Part shown: positions 31,682 to 42,957 of the stretch, in pieces
Layout of the letters: each line of letters begins with the position of its first letter
Numbering within the stretch: position 1 is the first letter of the stretch
Assembly (NCBI GenBank): GCA_036924285.1
Contig: JAYKYS010000004.1
Span: 21,732,001 to 21,796,000, forward strand
Length of the DNA: 64,000 nucleotides
Reading direction: 5' to 3'
Origin: Asterella californica
Lineage: Eukaryota; Streptophyta; Marchantiopsida; Marchantiales; Aytoniaceae
Notes under the pieces: model-generated
The model's input: only the letters and a program-made list of their open reading frames with translations
Told to the model about the DNA's origin: nothing
The model's database searches: none
Translations under genes and position numbers: made by a program

Positions 31682-32925
31682 TAAGTCTTGACAGTCTCCT
31701 CTAAGATGATCTGAGCTATCACACCAAATACATCTCTTGGTAAAGGTCCCCCTATAGATCAAGCACCTGGTGCAGCCGGTCGTTGATCTCTTCTCGGGTC
31801 TGCCATCTCAACTCTCAAATCTCTCAACTGTTGAGTGAACTCTTCAATCAAGTTATGTTGATATCGGTTCTCAACATGTCGCTGTTGCTGTCTAGGTCCT
31901 CTCTGTGCTGGGATAGGTACTGCATGTGCTTGAATAACCACTTGGGAACCACTATAGGTGCTTGGGGAATCACAATAGGTGCTTGAGGTATTGTAGATGG
32001 AGCTATTAGAACCTGAGGAGCTACTCTCTGCTCTGGCAAGGTCTATAGCTGTAGTACCATCCTACCACGACGTTGTCTAGCAAGAATAGATAATGCTTCC
32101 TCCACTCTCCTCCAATCAGATGTAACTCTCTCTTCAGCTCCACGATCAGCCAACATGAAGCAAAGTCTGTCTGCTGTGAACTCATCGAGAGCCCCTAGAA
32201 ATAACTTCGTCTTCCTAGCATCTAGTGTTAACCTCTCTAATCCAGAAAGCTGAGAGTACCTCTTCTCAAATTCACGAATCATCTCATTCAATCCCATGGA
32301 ACATCCAGGCTGACGCTCTATTCAGTCCATGAGGGTACTTTTGGTGACTCTTTCAGACTCTCTTCTATAAATTCTTCTCTCAGTGCACGTTCAACAGAGT
32401 CCACCCACCTAGATGTCTTGTTTGTAAAATTCTAACCTTCTCTCTCAGTTCAGTGACAACAGTTAACTTCAAAGCTCAAAATTATCTCAACTTCAGGTGC
32501 CTTGATCAGCTCCATCTCACCCACATACTCCCGCAGGTACCTAGTAACGTCCCTTTCATCAAATCGTCCACATCGACCAATAATTGCTTGTAACGTCTTT
32601 GTGGATTTCTGCTCAGCTCCTCCAATTGCAGGTTGCTGTTGAATCAGGGCAGCCAACGTCTGAAGAATATGAGATTTGTCTACAAGAGACTGTGTTGTTG
32701 CTGTTGGAACTACTGTGGATCCTCCTTGAGAGCCAATCCCATCTTGACCAGGACTCCCTTGAACAGGAGCACCTTGAGCAGCAGCCACACCTTGTACGAC
32801 AACACTTGATTCATTTTCTCACTCAATCTAACCAATTATCCAAAGCAATCACCCCAACAAGTCTCAGTGGAAGCACCAGATGTCGTGATGAGAGTCTTTC
32901 TTGGAGAGGACGGATCTCATGACTG
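31682..32925 (-). pseudogene. gag-protease family, copy 3: gag part (right of the chromovirus)
   Basis: Upstream half of the element interrupted by the chromovirus. The N-terminus (about 32925-32450) has ILQTLAALIQQQPAIGGAE and FDERDVTRYLREYVGEMEL. The core (32297-32043) has MIREFEKRYSQLSGLERLTL and VTSDWRRVEEALSILARQRR. A Pro/Val/Ile-rich linker (32039-31759) and an intact zinc knuckle at 31732-31691 (CIWCDSSDHLRGDC) follow. At least three frameshifts separate these blocks. Joined across the insertion, the order gag, knuckle, linker, protease matches copies 1 and 2. The Trp in TSDWRR is the residue lost to a stop in copy 1. Confidence 0.75.
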
Positions 32926-32989
32926 TGATTGATCAGAGAAACGATCAAAAAGAAAAATAGATTGCTGCAGGCGATAAGAACTCAAAATC

Positions 32990-33485
32990 TTGCTTCTTGC
33001 GTCCATCAAATGCAAATCAAACACTCAGATACTCAGATAACTCTTTCAATACTCAAATAAACTTTATTTCAGTGTCGAGTCCACCATCAAAATCTTCAAT
33101 CGTCAAAAACCTCTCTACTCTCTCCTGTGCGCGTTTCTTCTCTCCTCTCTTCGTTCTTTGCAAAAGTTTCCGTTCAAATCCGCCGCAGGTTTTTTAACCT
33201 AAAAGAAGACCCTAGCTAAGCTGCCCCCCTACTGTCCTTTTAAGCACAACCACTTATCAGAAGCAGCCCTCTAGCTAAGCTGCCCCCTCTACTGTGCTTA
33301 TGCGTACACAACCTTATTTGCTAAGCTGACCTCTTTTTTAATAAAGGCTTCACAGCTTTCTTGGCTAAGTAGACTCCTTCATTAATAAAGGTCACACATC
33401 TTCCTTTGCTATTGCTAAGCTGAATCGATGATTACTTAACTGATTAGCAGAGTTTCTCGTGCTCTTGATGTCACCCTGAATATAC
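32990..33485 (-). repeat. LTR-like leader of gag-protease copy 3
   Basis: Noncoding, with short direct repeats (CTAGCTAAGCTGCCCCC near 33212 and 33271; GCTAAGCTGA further on). A rough reverse-complement counterpart (GGGCTTAGCTTAG, GGGGCCTGCTTAC) lies at 40660-40800, upstream of gag copy 4 on the plus strand. The shared position suggests LTR or 5' leader; exact ends were not found. Confidence 0.4.
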
Positions 33486-33509
33486 CACAAGCCATCCAAT
33501 GTAGACCGA

Positions 33510-34460
33510 AGCCAAAGTTGAAATATTGGATTAGGACGTAGGGGTCTATCCCAAGGCGACCCTAGACGAATGTTGACTTAAAGAGGTAAGTCTAAAAATG
33601 GACCGAATCGTAAGTTTGAGACGTAGGTAGGAGACGTGAGTCCAAGCGAATCGAGACATGGATTTAGACGCTGGTCCGAACCACATGGTCCTATTCTAGC
33701 ACTAGATCACAGTTCCGTGGAAAAAATACTAAATGTTGGAGCTCCAACGACGTTTTGGGTTGTGGACGGAGCTCCAAGTAGGATCTCGAGACAAATGAGA
33801 TATCATTGGAAAGGACTCGGCGAGAGCTTTCTAATGACATCAATAAATCATATGACTGATATCGAAGCTTAGAATTATGACCAATCTCGTAATCAGATTA
33901 TGATATAATTTTCAAGCATCAAAGAAGAGGGTAGTGCGGTCGATCTCTAGAAGTATATATAAGAGAGGACTCGATGCTTGGGTCAAGATGAGTCACTTGA
34001 CCGCGGAGTTCGGCTGGTGGACTCTAGAGACATGAGATGATGGTTGGACTAGTACCAAGGTGCGTTCTAGTCCAGATGTGAACGTCTTGAGTTGAGAATG
34101 ACCCAAGGACGTGAGCAAGATCAGAGAACCAGACGGCAGGTTTGATCACTGTTTGGGAGCCTGGACTTATACGAACATCACGGGTAGTTGGACCGCTATG
34201 TGTGTTGGAGATATCGTTTAGGACTATGGACTTAATGGGAGTCCGAACCAAGTCATATTGTGACTTATTCATGTTTTGAGATCGACCTAGCCGAGTCCAC
34301 GTCGATACTTAGGGAATGTTGAGCGTGAGAGTTAAGAAGACGGTCTGGCTCTAGCCAGACCCAACGAGATAAAATATAAGTATTGAATGAACGATAACGT
34401 GTGATTGTGATTTGCAGGTTAGCATTGTGAGTTTCATGATCTCCAGCACATCCTAAGCAT
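33510..34460 (+). repeat. LTR (truncated) of Ty3/gypsy family D
   Basis: The first 220 bp match 36695-36915 in the same orientation (GGTTAGGACGTA, TATCCCAAGG, GAATGTTGACTTAA, GTCCGAACCACA). The rest extends to about 34460 and lacks coding signal. It contains the small palindrome GTCTGGCTCTAGCCAGAC. Its left end is cut by the leader of gag copy 3. Probably the 5' LTR of the gag-protease remnant at 35.5-36.4 kb. Confidence 0.55.
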
Positions 34461-34672
34461 CTGATAAGAACTGGTTATAGCCATGCAGTACCTACACTTA
34501 GACAGTTTCCAAGAAACAAATTCTTTATTTCCACAAAATATAAGTCGAAGCTACGAAATCCATCTGCCCAAATCGCCTCAAGAACGACGAACCTACTCGT
34601 ATGGTTTGTCGTTCTTTTGTCCTTGTGGAAGTAGATGTCTGCATCTTGGTAATGTCTTTGTTGTCCTTATTG
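34461..34672. other. Short unassigned junction between LTR D and the nested integrase piece
   Basis: No coding or terminal signal recognised. Confidence 0.3.
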
Positions 34673-35410
34673 TCATTTGAAGAGGTCCAATACTTTACTT
34701 GCATGTTCTAGATCTTCTTCTAACACCCAAGTTACTTCTTTCAAATGGTATCCACGCCATTTGATCAAGTACTCCAGTCGATTGGATTCACGTGACGATC
34801 TCGAAATGATTTTCATCTCGTATTCTGCTTCGCCTTGTACGACATCAGGTTGAGCCGGAGAACCTATTTGCATTACAATCGCAAATCATCCTTGAAGTAC
34901 TTCTTTAACAAAAAAACATGGAAGGTCAGATGCAACTGCTATGCGAGAGGAGGTCTAAAATATAGACATCTTCATGTGGATTCTTTATAACCACAAAGGG
35001 TCCTACAAACTTCGATGTGAACTTCATCGATATTTCTTCTGGAAGGATGAAGTTCTTCATATTTAATCGTATTTCTTCACTCACATGAAACTTCACTTGT
35101 CGTCGATGCTTGTTTACCTACTTCGTGTAACATTGATGCAATTTATCAAGGTTTTTTTTCACTTGTTCTTCGTACCATTGCATTTCTACAACCAACTCTT
35201 CAGCTGATGTTTTTCGTATTCTTGATCGTGCCAATGTAAAACTCCCTACAAGAGTCAAGTCAAGAGGCTCATTTGGCTCACGTCCGTAAGCCAACAAGAA
35301 AGACGAGTTATCAATCGCTGAATGCTTAGTGGAGTTGTAGCAATACTCTATAAGATTAAACCACTCACATAATTCCTCAAGTATTGATTCAAGACCGAGT
35401 TAACCGTCTC
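34673..35410 (-). pseudogene. Integrase C-terminus and chromodomain of a second chromovirus (element C)
   Basis: On the minus strand, 35410-34880 reads with frame damage ESILEELCEWFNLIEYCYNS, FLLAYGREPNEPLDL, EMQWYEEQVKKNLDKLHQCY and a GPY/F-like KFTSKFVGPFVVI. An open segment (34873-34673) then carries a chromodomain: EYEMKIISRSSRESNRLEYL, IKWRGYHLKEVTW. The W-E-P end is changed to W-V-L. This is the 3' part of another chromovirus on the opposite strand; the catalytic core of its integrase and everything 5' are missing. It sits between the LTR and the gag of family D, so it is nested or rearranged. Confidence 0.75.
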
Positions 35411-35489
35411 AATGTTTGGTTCAAAAAAAGAGTTCACGAAGTTGCTCGCAAGATGATTCACGCTAGAGTATCAAAGGATTTGAGATGAC

Positions 35490-36430
35490 GTTGAGTTAGT
35501 TAGGTTGAAGCAGATAGGGACCTTAAGTGCTATGTGCTAAACTGGATTTGTTCTCCAAGTGGAATGAGGAGACCAAGATATGTATATTTATTAGAGGACT
35601 CAAGTCTAGCTCGAAAAAGACTCTCTTTCGGATGCTGAAGCTACATGAGACATGTTCTAAACTTTTGGAACTAGCAGAACAGATTGGAGATGAAAAATCT
35701 AGCAACAAAAATCTTTTGAACCGCGTACCATGGACAAGGTTCATAAGAATAACAAAGGCTTCAAGCAAAAATGAGATGTGGGTGAGAAGGATCAGAAGGA
35801 TTCTCCTGCCTCGGCAGCAAAGTGGTAGCAAAAAGGATCAAAACCAAAAGGATTAGCACCTCATAAGGACAATGGTTCTAAGTTTACTTGCTAGAATTGT
35901 GACGAGATGGCCCATGTTGCTAAGGGGTGTACGAAACCTAAGTTTAGTAACTGTAGCATGTAGGTTTGTTGCAAAGGATTTTGTTAGAGTGTGAGATGAC
36001 TGTGACCTTAGCAACCACGAACAAGACTCTAGGACTGATGTTTCTACAAGCCAAAGTGACTGACCGTGATGTTATCTTCCTTGCAGAGACATGAGCGGCC
36101 CACTCCTACATAAGTCTGAAGTTAGTGAAAAAGGTGGATTTGTCTATCTCTAGAGCAGACAAGCATATTCATGTGCGCTTTGTCAAAGGCAAGACGTACC
36201 AAACCATGCAGTTTTGAGAAACACTTTCTTGGATAAGTTCGAAGTGGAACTTAGACGGAAACCTTTGAGGTTGAGCATCAAAGTCAAAGGACAGAAGCTT
36301 GGAGTGAGACTTACGCGAAAGGCGTAGAAAATGATGACTTTGTGATGAATCCGATCAAAAATAAACATATGGACTCCAACGACATAGTCATGTGTTTGAT
36401 GTGCATTGTATATTTGATGACGAGTGGTGT
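35490..36430 (+). pseudogene. gag and protease remnant of Ty3/gypsy family D
   Basis: The gag core at 35527-35856 reads ETKICIFIRGLKSSSKKTLF and CSKLLELAEQIGD. A knuckle with one stop (C-stop-NCDEMAHVAKGC) lies near 35890-35935. A protease-like segment follows near 36065-36210 (DRDVIFLAET, AAHSYISLKLVKKVD, VRFVKGKTYQTM). Reverse transcriptase to integrase are absent: the sequence passes within about 100 bp to the purine tract and LTR at 36560. This is an internal deletion derivative. Confidence 0.6.
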
Positions 36431-36544
36431 ACAAGAAAAGAATTGCGAGTTAGCTACCAGAATGCAATTATGACCTCAAAGAGTAGGCTACTTATTTAGA
36501 ACTTGACGTTAACTTAAGGATCATTGTTGATGAGGACATCAACC

Positions 36545-36915
36545 TCCAAAGTGAGGGTGAATGTCACGACTCTCTATCTCAAGATCAAGCACAAATGCGA
36601 ACAACATAACCCTAGTGGACTTGCGCTAGATTGTGAACGATGCGAGCAAGACTTAATGACTTGACCGTGAAGTCAGAACATATGAACTCTAAGTGGTTCT
36701 CTGAACCAAAGTGGAAATACTAGGTTAGGACGTAAAAGTATATCCCAAGGAGACCCGTGATGAATGTTGACTTAAGGGGGCAAGTCTGAGAACAGATCAA
36801 AATGCAAGTCTTAGTCGTTGGTCCGAGACGTAGGTCCAAGCGGACCGGGATGTGGGTCTGGTGCATACAGACATTGGTCAGACACTTGTCCGAACCACAA
36901 GGTCCTTGTCTTCTT
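36545..36915 (+). repeat. Purine tract and LTR start of family D, truncated
   Basis: AAAGTGAGGGTGAA followed by TGTCACGACTC, a common start of plant Ty3/gypsy LTRs. Similarity to 33510 onward runs from about 36695 to 36915, where element B begins. The reverse complement of the first part is at 19200-19430. Confidence 0.6.
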
Positions 36916-36929
36916 AACTAAATGTTTCA

Positions 36930-39900
36930 ACAAAAATGATCCACATAGAAAACAAACGGGTTGGCCAAAAGATATATCTAAACTTCCTGCATGAATAGAT
37001 CATGCCAAGACACTCTCTCTCATTGTCGAGTACTTTTTATCGGCATCGCTGAGTTATCTTCCCGCATAATAAATAGGATAATCTTTCTTCTTCTCATCTT
37101 TCGAGCTCAACACCACCCTTATGACAAAGATAGAGATGTCCACATAAATTTGTAAGACCTTTTCTCAATCAAGTGGTCTCATGACGGGGGATTATGACAA
37201 AAGATTCTTCATCTCCTCAAAAGCTTCTTGTTGCTCGGAAGTCCAAATGTAAGGTTCGTCCTTCTTCAGCAGCTTGGTAAGTCTTCTTGCCATCTTTGCA
37301 TATCTCTCAATGAACCTCTTCTAGTATCCTACATTGCTCAGGAAGCTTCTCAACTGAGTCAGGTTAGCAAGTGGCTGAAGTTTCATGATAACTTCCACCT
37401 TGGCACACTCGACTTCTATACCTCTTCCAGAAATCTTATGATCCAACAAGATTCTTTTATGTCATTACGAAGAAGCACTTCTCAGGATGCATGACCAAAT
37501 GATGTTCCTTGCACTTCAAAAAACACTTTCTCAAAAATATCAGATGGTCACCTTGGATCCAATCACACAAAAATCATTTAAGAAGATCTCCATAAAAGTC
37601 TAAAGATACTCTTAAAAAATCGTAATCATAAGCCTTTGGAACGTGGCGGGAGCATTGCAGAAACCAAGCGATATTTGGTTATATGCGTAAGTTTCCCAAT
37701 CAGTTGTGAAGTTATTTACTACTGATTGATACTTGGTTATATCCAGAATATCCGTCTAGGAAGCTGTAGATCTCGTGTCCTGCTACTTGGTCTAACACAT
37801 AATCTATAAATGACACAGGATGATGGTCCTTCTTAGTGGCCAAGTTTAGCTCCGGAAGTCCTAACACACCATGATCTTACATGTCTGCTTCTTGGGAATG
37901 ATGACAATCGGAGTCACCCATTCATTACTAAACACTGAGAAGATAACTCTTGCTTTCAAATACTTGTCAATTTGATCTTTCACAAGAAATGAGTATTTGA
38001 GGTTGAGTCGATATTGCGTTTGCCGTGTAGGAACAACGTCTTACAACAAGTCAATTCGATGTTTTCTCAATTCCTTAGGTATGCCCTTCATGTCTTCTTG
38101 ATCCACATGAAGACATCTTGAAACCCTATCAAGAGTTCACAGAAGTCTTCCAACTGTTGGCCCTCGATTACCTTAGAAAGCTTCAGCTTTTTTCTTGAGG
38201 TAATCTCCATCTCCTAAAGGTTGTCAAGATTCACCATTCCTTCAGTATGGCTGTATTCACTACCACCAAAATATTCCGGTTTGGGGGCTTTTTCCAGATC
38301 TGACTCGGCTTCTGACTGATTAGCTAGCTGATCTTCCGAAGGAAGATTAGTTAGCTAATCGTCTTCTAGAAGCTCTTCTTCTAAAATTTCATAGCATTCA
38401 ATGTATCCGCAGTCCACCACATCATCTTCTTCCGAGGCATTTGTATTACACAAGTAATTTACTACATACTCATCTCTTCTCTCATCATTGTAAGAAGACG
38501 CGGCTGAGTTTTTTGACATGTATCATGCAGTGGTAGAGGGGACCTCACGTTGATGTCCAATCTTCATCCAAGAGAGGGAGACTTTAGACTTCTCTCTCTG
38601 ATTGGGTGTAGGGTTAAGAAATCTCAAACTATGTCTTCTCCAATCGGTGTTTACACTTGCATCATATAGCCAAGGTCTTCTTATTAAAGTCTGATATCCA
38701 ACCTTAGCCACGGGTCGCAAGATAACGTAAGTGAGATAGAAAGATACTCCTCCAATTACCGTCAAGATATCTTTCAGTTGTCCCAAAAGAAGTCTTTTGA
38801 TCTGGTCCGCCATTATGAGAATCCTCGGAGTAGGCTAGAACTCATTGAAGCCTAGGGCATGTGCAGTTTTCTCAGTCATAATGTTGATTGCGGAGCTCGA
38901 ATCGAAGGGTACTTTTTTCAGAAGATAGCGATGGATCTCCATGTTAAGTTCTGAGGCTCCTAAGTCTTCATGCTCTATTCTCAAGACCGAGGTGCTCTAG
39001 GGAAGTTTCACTTTTCTCCTCTTCCTCTATCCTCTAAGAACGGATTATAACAGCTTCATGTAGCCGGCATTATCATCTAGAAGTTGTTGGAAGCTTACAT
39101 TCGCCTTATGATTCCACCAATCTTGCAAGAAGTCATAAAGGGATCGCTTCAGAAGAGTGATCGGAGTGTCCAAAATGGAAGATTTAGAAGACACTTCTTT
39201 AGGTGGAAGACATAAGTTGGATCTTTCCTCGATGAGGATATTTTCTTGTGAAATAGTGGCTACTGTGATCGGTGGAGGAAGCACATGTACTATCTTCCTT
39301 CGCTTCTCCAGTTCTTCTTGCATGATGGCTTCTACTTCTGCTCAGATGTCAAGAGCAAAGTATTTCGAATCTTCTTTGTCATAAGTATGAGAGGAAGATC
39401 ACTCTGGAGAGGGTGTTCTATCCTTGTGCTGCTCTTTCTTCTAGGTCTCCTTGTTTCCCTTATGACGGGATTTTGACTTCGCTTTGCTTCTAGTACTCAC
39501 CTTGAGTACTGTATCATCCATAATTTCTTCTGGAGGTCAACTGTCTAAATCGGAGAAAAGACTCCAAGTAGTTCCATTGGTCAAGATAAATGGTGGTGCT
39601 TCCTCAGATGACTTCTTCTTCTGTGCTGCAAACGTCTTCTGCAGTTGAGACTCATTTTCTATGTGCTCCTAAGGCTTGGCTCGTCTTCCTCAATGTGTAG
39701 ACAATCTGTGCAATCCCCAAGATCTTCTTCTTCTACAGAGATATGTTGCCTCACTACTAGCCTCAAGTTTAGAAGTTGATGCTCCATCTGCAAGAGGTGA
39801 GATATCTGCAAATCTGACCATCTGCCGAGGTCGTTGAGTCTGAGGACAGTTCTCTATGAAATGTCTTGCTTCCTTACAATTTCCGCACAAGGGTACTTGG

Positions 39901-40310
39901 TCGATCTGTCTTCTTGGATAGGGACAGATAGACCACCAATGCCATGTTTATCCACAATTGTTACATGCTCCGAAGAGGGTTTAGAGGTCTTTGTGATGAA
40001 GAAGGTTGTCATGGCGTCCCTGATATGTACAATACCAGCCCTGTCCTTGAGGGTATAAGGATTAAATTGAGCAGGTGGGATAGGAGTGAAGGGTTGTACC
40101 GTCTCAATCCTATAGCAGTATTCCTCACTTGGATCATTCATGTACCCTTCATTGTCTTCTTCTCATTCAGCTCAATTGATTACTTGATCATGTGTACACT
40201 GAAAAGGAGAGATCGATAGACTTCTTGTAAGCAATCGAGGAAGCGTGAAAATACATAAGCACGGAAGCGATGGAGAAGGAAAAAGAAGCGAGAAGTAATA
40301 AAAGGATATG
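36930..40310 (-). pseudogene. Degenerate Ty3/gypsy element B (gag, protease, RT, RNase H)
   Basis: Minus-strand coding, read right to left. A gag segment lies at 40141-39854. A CCHC knuckle near 39890-39840 reads CGNCKEARHFIENC. A spacer follows. The protease near 38930-38523 has VPFDSSSAINIM (Asp-Ser-Ser for the usual Asp-Ser-Gly) and YQTLIRRPWLYDA. An acidic linker and RT remnants follow, with GFCNAPATFQRLMI at about 37660-37620, a changed active site FLNDFCVIG and GRGIEV. RNase H-side motifs (LRSFLSNVGY, YAKMARRLTKLLKKDEPYIW) reach 37250. Integrase and LTRs were not recognised. The A-P-A-T-F-Q-R and F-x-D-D-F-C-V style points to a lineage different from the chromovirus at 25.6 kb. Confidence 0.7.
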
Positions 40311-40555
40311 GCGTCTCTTCTCTTGAGCTTCTTTGTCTTACTCTCTTGTGTTTAGGTAATTGCTCGGTCAATCTTAGCTCTACCTACTACGATAATGATT
40401 GTCTTTTAGGTATACCTAACTTCATCTAGTTGGTACGAGGTTGGTACTCCGCAGTTACAATCACAGTCTTCTTGGGAAACACATTTTGTTTTTCGGCTTC
40501 GGAAGAAGTTGGCTTCCTCTCACGAATTCGCCTTAAGTTCATCTTCCTGCTAACT
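40311..40555. other. Unassigned stretch
   Basis: No gene seen; a boundary zone between element B and the leader of gag copy 4. Confidence 0.4.
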
Positions 40556-41840
40556 AGTGTGTAAACTTAAGTAATAAGGTTACTTCAATTATATAGACAC
40601 GTCATTAACGTAATTTTTTTGAAAAGATCTCCAATCTTGCAAATTGTGAGCACCACAACAAGAAAGGGCTCAGCTTGACAGGAGAGCCTGCTTGATTGTT
40701 ACGAAAATAATTAGAAGGGCTTAGCTTAGTAAGGGGCCTGCTTACTTGATATGTACGTCCGCTTATAAGGACCCTAGCTTAGATGACGTGTTAGAGTTTG
40801 GAGAAAAAGAGCTGACGTCAAGCAAAAAGGGTATTCCACTTTTTTTTAAGGAGAGCCATCGAGAGACACGAGAAACTAAAGGAACTAACTAAAAGAAACT
40901 AAGGGCTGAGAGGATCATATCTTTGAGAGATTTCAGTTGAGAGACTGACGTAGAGAGAGGAATTAGAGTTAAGGGGCTTGAGTTTCATCTACTAGATTGG
41001 TTGGAGGTGAATCTGATGAGAGAGAACATCTATTGAGTGGAGGAGGAAGACTAAGATTGAGAAGGTCAGATTTCTGAAAGAATTCAATTGTCATAAGGAG
41101 AGGAATAATGTTTTTGAAAGTTCAAATTGCATCCATCGTTGTATTTGAGGATCGATATGCTTTTTGAGGAACGGGAGAAGATCTGTTGGGTGAGGATTGA
41201 GTGCTTGGAAGTGATATGCTTTTGATCACCGGAAGATGATCCTATTGAGTAGGAATCAATTATCAAATTGGCATTTGTGAAAGACTATTAACTGTCTCGG
41301 AATGAGAAGTAAAGCATTTGGAGTTCAGATTTGTGTTTGGAGACGAATCTATTTTCTGGTGGATGAGAATTGATCTTATTTGAATAGAGATCGGTTGTTA
41401 GAGAACGATTGGTGTTTGTGATCGACTGTAGATAAAAATTGGTGGTTGTGAGAGACTCTGGCTGTTGTAGCCAAGCTGGTTGGCTCTTCTTATTCAATCT
41501 CTACCTCTGTCTCGCAATTGATCACAGTCAGAAGGCTCGTCTTTCTTGATCATACGAAGAAGATATGGATCGGAAGAGTGGAAGGAAGCGCTGCTACTGC
41601 CTCTATGGCTGGTGCATAAGCATCTACTGCTGCACCTTCAGCTGCACCTACACATGCAACGACTGCGAGTCTAGATACTGTTGAGATCTTGAAGACGCTT
41701 GCGACCCTAGTTCTACAGCATCCGATCGTCGAAGGATGAATACAGAGAAGAGATGGAGCTTGTGAAGGTGATTGATACGAAGATGATCGGCAGTTTTGAG
41801 TTAACTCTGACTGAAAGACTACATTTAGAGAGGCTGCTAG
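40556..41840 (+). pseudogene. gag-protease family, copy 4: leader and gag N-terminus only, plus strand
   Basis: The leader 40630-40800 resembles the reverse complement of 33000-33480. Coding starts near 41580: an Ala/Thr-rich stretch, then ILKTLATLVLQHPIVEG, a frame change and REEMELVKVIDTKMIGSFEL. These match ILQTLAALIQQQPAIGG and GEMELIKAPEVEIILSFEV of copy 3. Similarity ends at about 41835, so only the first 80 or so residues remain. This is the only copy in the family on the plus strand. Confidence 0.55.
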
Positions 41841-42171
41841 CAAACACTATCACACCTTTACAGTTTTCATCTATTATCTCACTCTTTCTAACTAAATAAT
41901 AAATTAAACACTTACATATTTCCCTCTTCTACTATAAAATAGAGAGGTGAAAATATGCAAGAAACACACCAGATACGGTCTTCCTTGCATTAATAAACTT
42001 CCTTAAAAACTTCCTTGATAACTTTCTGGTCTTGAAACTTCTGTATTTACCGAGGTGATCTCAAATATAAACCTCATAAACTTACAACATAAATTGCAAT
42101 TATGCTTCAATGGTACCGTATAGTATATACTGTACGCCTGGAGTTCGGTCACTGGACCGAAACTGAGACAA
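41841..42171. other. AT-rich spacer left of FANCM
   Basis: No gene or repeat recognised. Confidence 0.5.
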
Positions 42172-42211
42172 ATTATTATTATTATTATTATTATTATTAA
42201 TTTTTTTTTTT
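42172..42211 (+). repeat. (ATT)n microsatellite followed by an oligo-T run
   Basis: About nine ATT units (42172-42199) then eleven T. Confidence 0.9.
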
Positions 42212-42957
42212 ACGAGAGAAAGGGCGACGGAACGCCCCCTGAGACAAACCAACCCAAGTTACCCAACTACAGTCCGCTGCAGATCCGCGACATAAATCAA
42301 GGGCTCTATAGGGGATGGGACTTTAAGTCCGCGACGGCGCAAAGAGGAGTTTAAATGCAAGCAACATTCTAAGGGCGGAGTGAGGTAGCTTTGCGGAGAT
42401 CAGAGAAGCGCGGGGAAGGGAAATTCAAATTCTGTCACGATTTATTGATTTTGGTTCTTCTGTTGAGAGGACTCGAGAGCCTTCCTCTAGGGGAAGGTTG
42501 GATTGTGCGATTCAGGTGGCAGATCGTTGTCATAACGGGAAATCGGCACTTTCATTTGGCAGAAGTTTGACTTTGCTTGTTGTGTACTAATCTAGCTCGA
42601 ACTCGAGCAACTCCACAGCATGTTAGAAGCTGCTGACAACAGACTTCCGGTCCGATTTCTGGAGATCCCGTCTTGAATCTCGGAGGATTCTTTCATGTCC
42701 GAGGTTGCAGAGGAAATGTATGCGTTTTCTGATCATGGCCATGGGTGGGTGCCAGAAGCGCGGAAGAGGGATGTACAGGCGAGAAACCTGATCAAAGCGG
42801 AAACAAAGAATGGCTGGACCTCAGCAATAGATCGTGTCTTTGCCAGCTCGGTTTTGAGGAGAAAACCTTGTCGCGAATATAATGGATTATACTCACAGAG
42901 TGGAGTACTTTGACAGAGCCTTGCTCAAACTCGAAATTGTTTTCACTCCCGCTTTCG
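42212..42957 (+). promoter_or_regulatory. Upstream region of FANCM
   Basis: Presumed promoter and 5' UTR. A 72-codon frame at 42695-42913 precedes the proposed start codon. It does not join in frame to exon 2 by a good donor, so it would be an upstream ORF if transcribed. No TATA box at a convincing position. Confidence 0.4.

Noticed and set aside
33510..34460. LTR D as the 3' LTR of the minus-strand chromovirus tail (34673-35410)
   Set aside because: The same sequence starts TGTCACGAC after a plus-strand purine tract at 36560, so its orientation fits the plus-strand element.
42695..42913. Open frame of 72 codons as the first FANCM exon
   Set aside because: No donor in it joins in phase to the exon at 43206, and it shows no FANCM-like residues.
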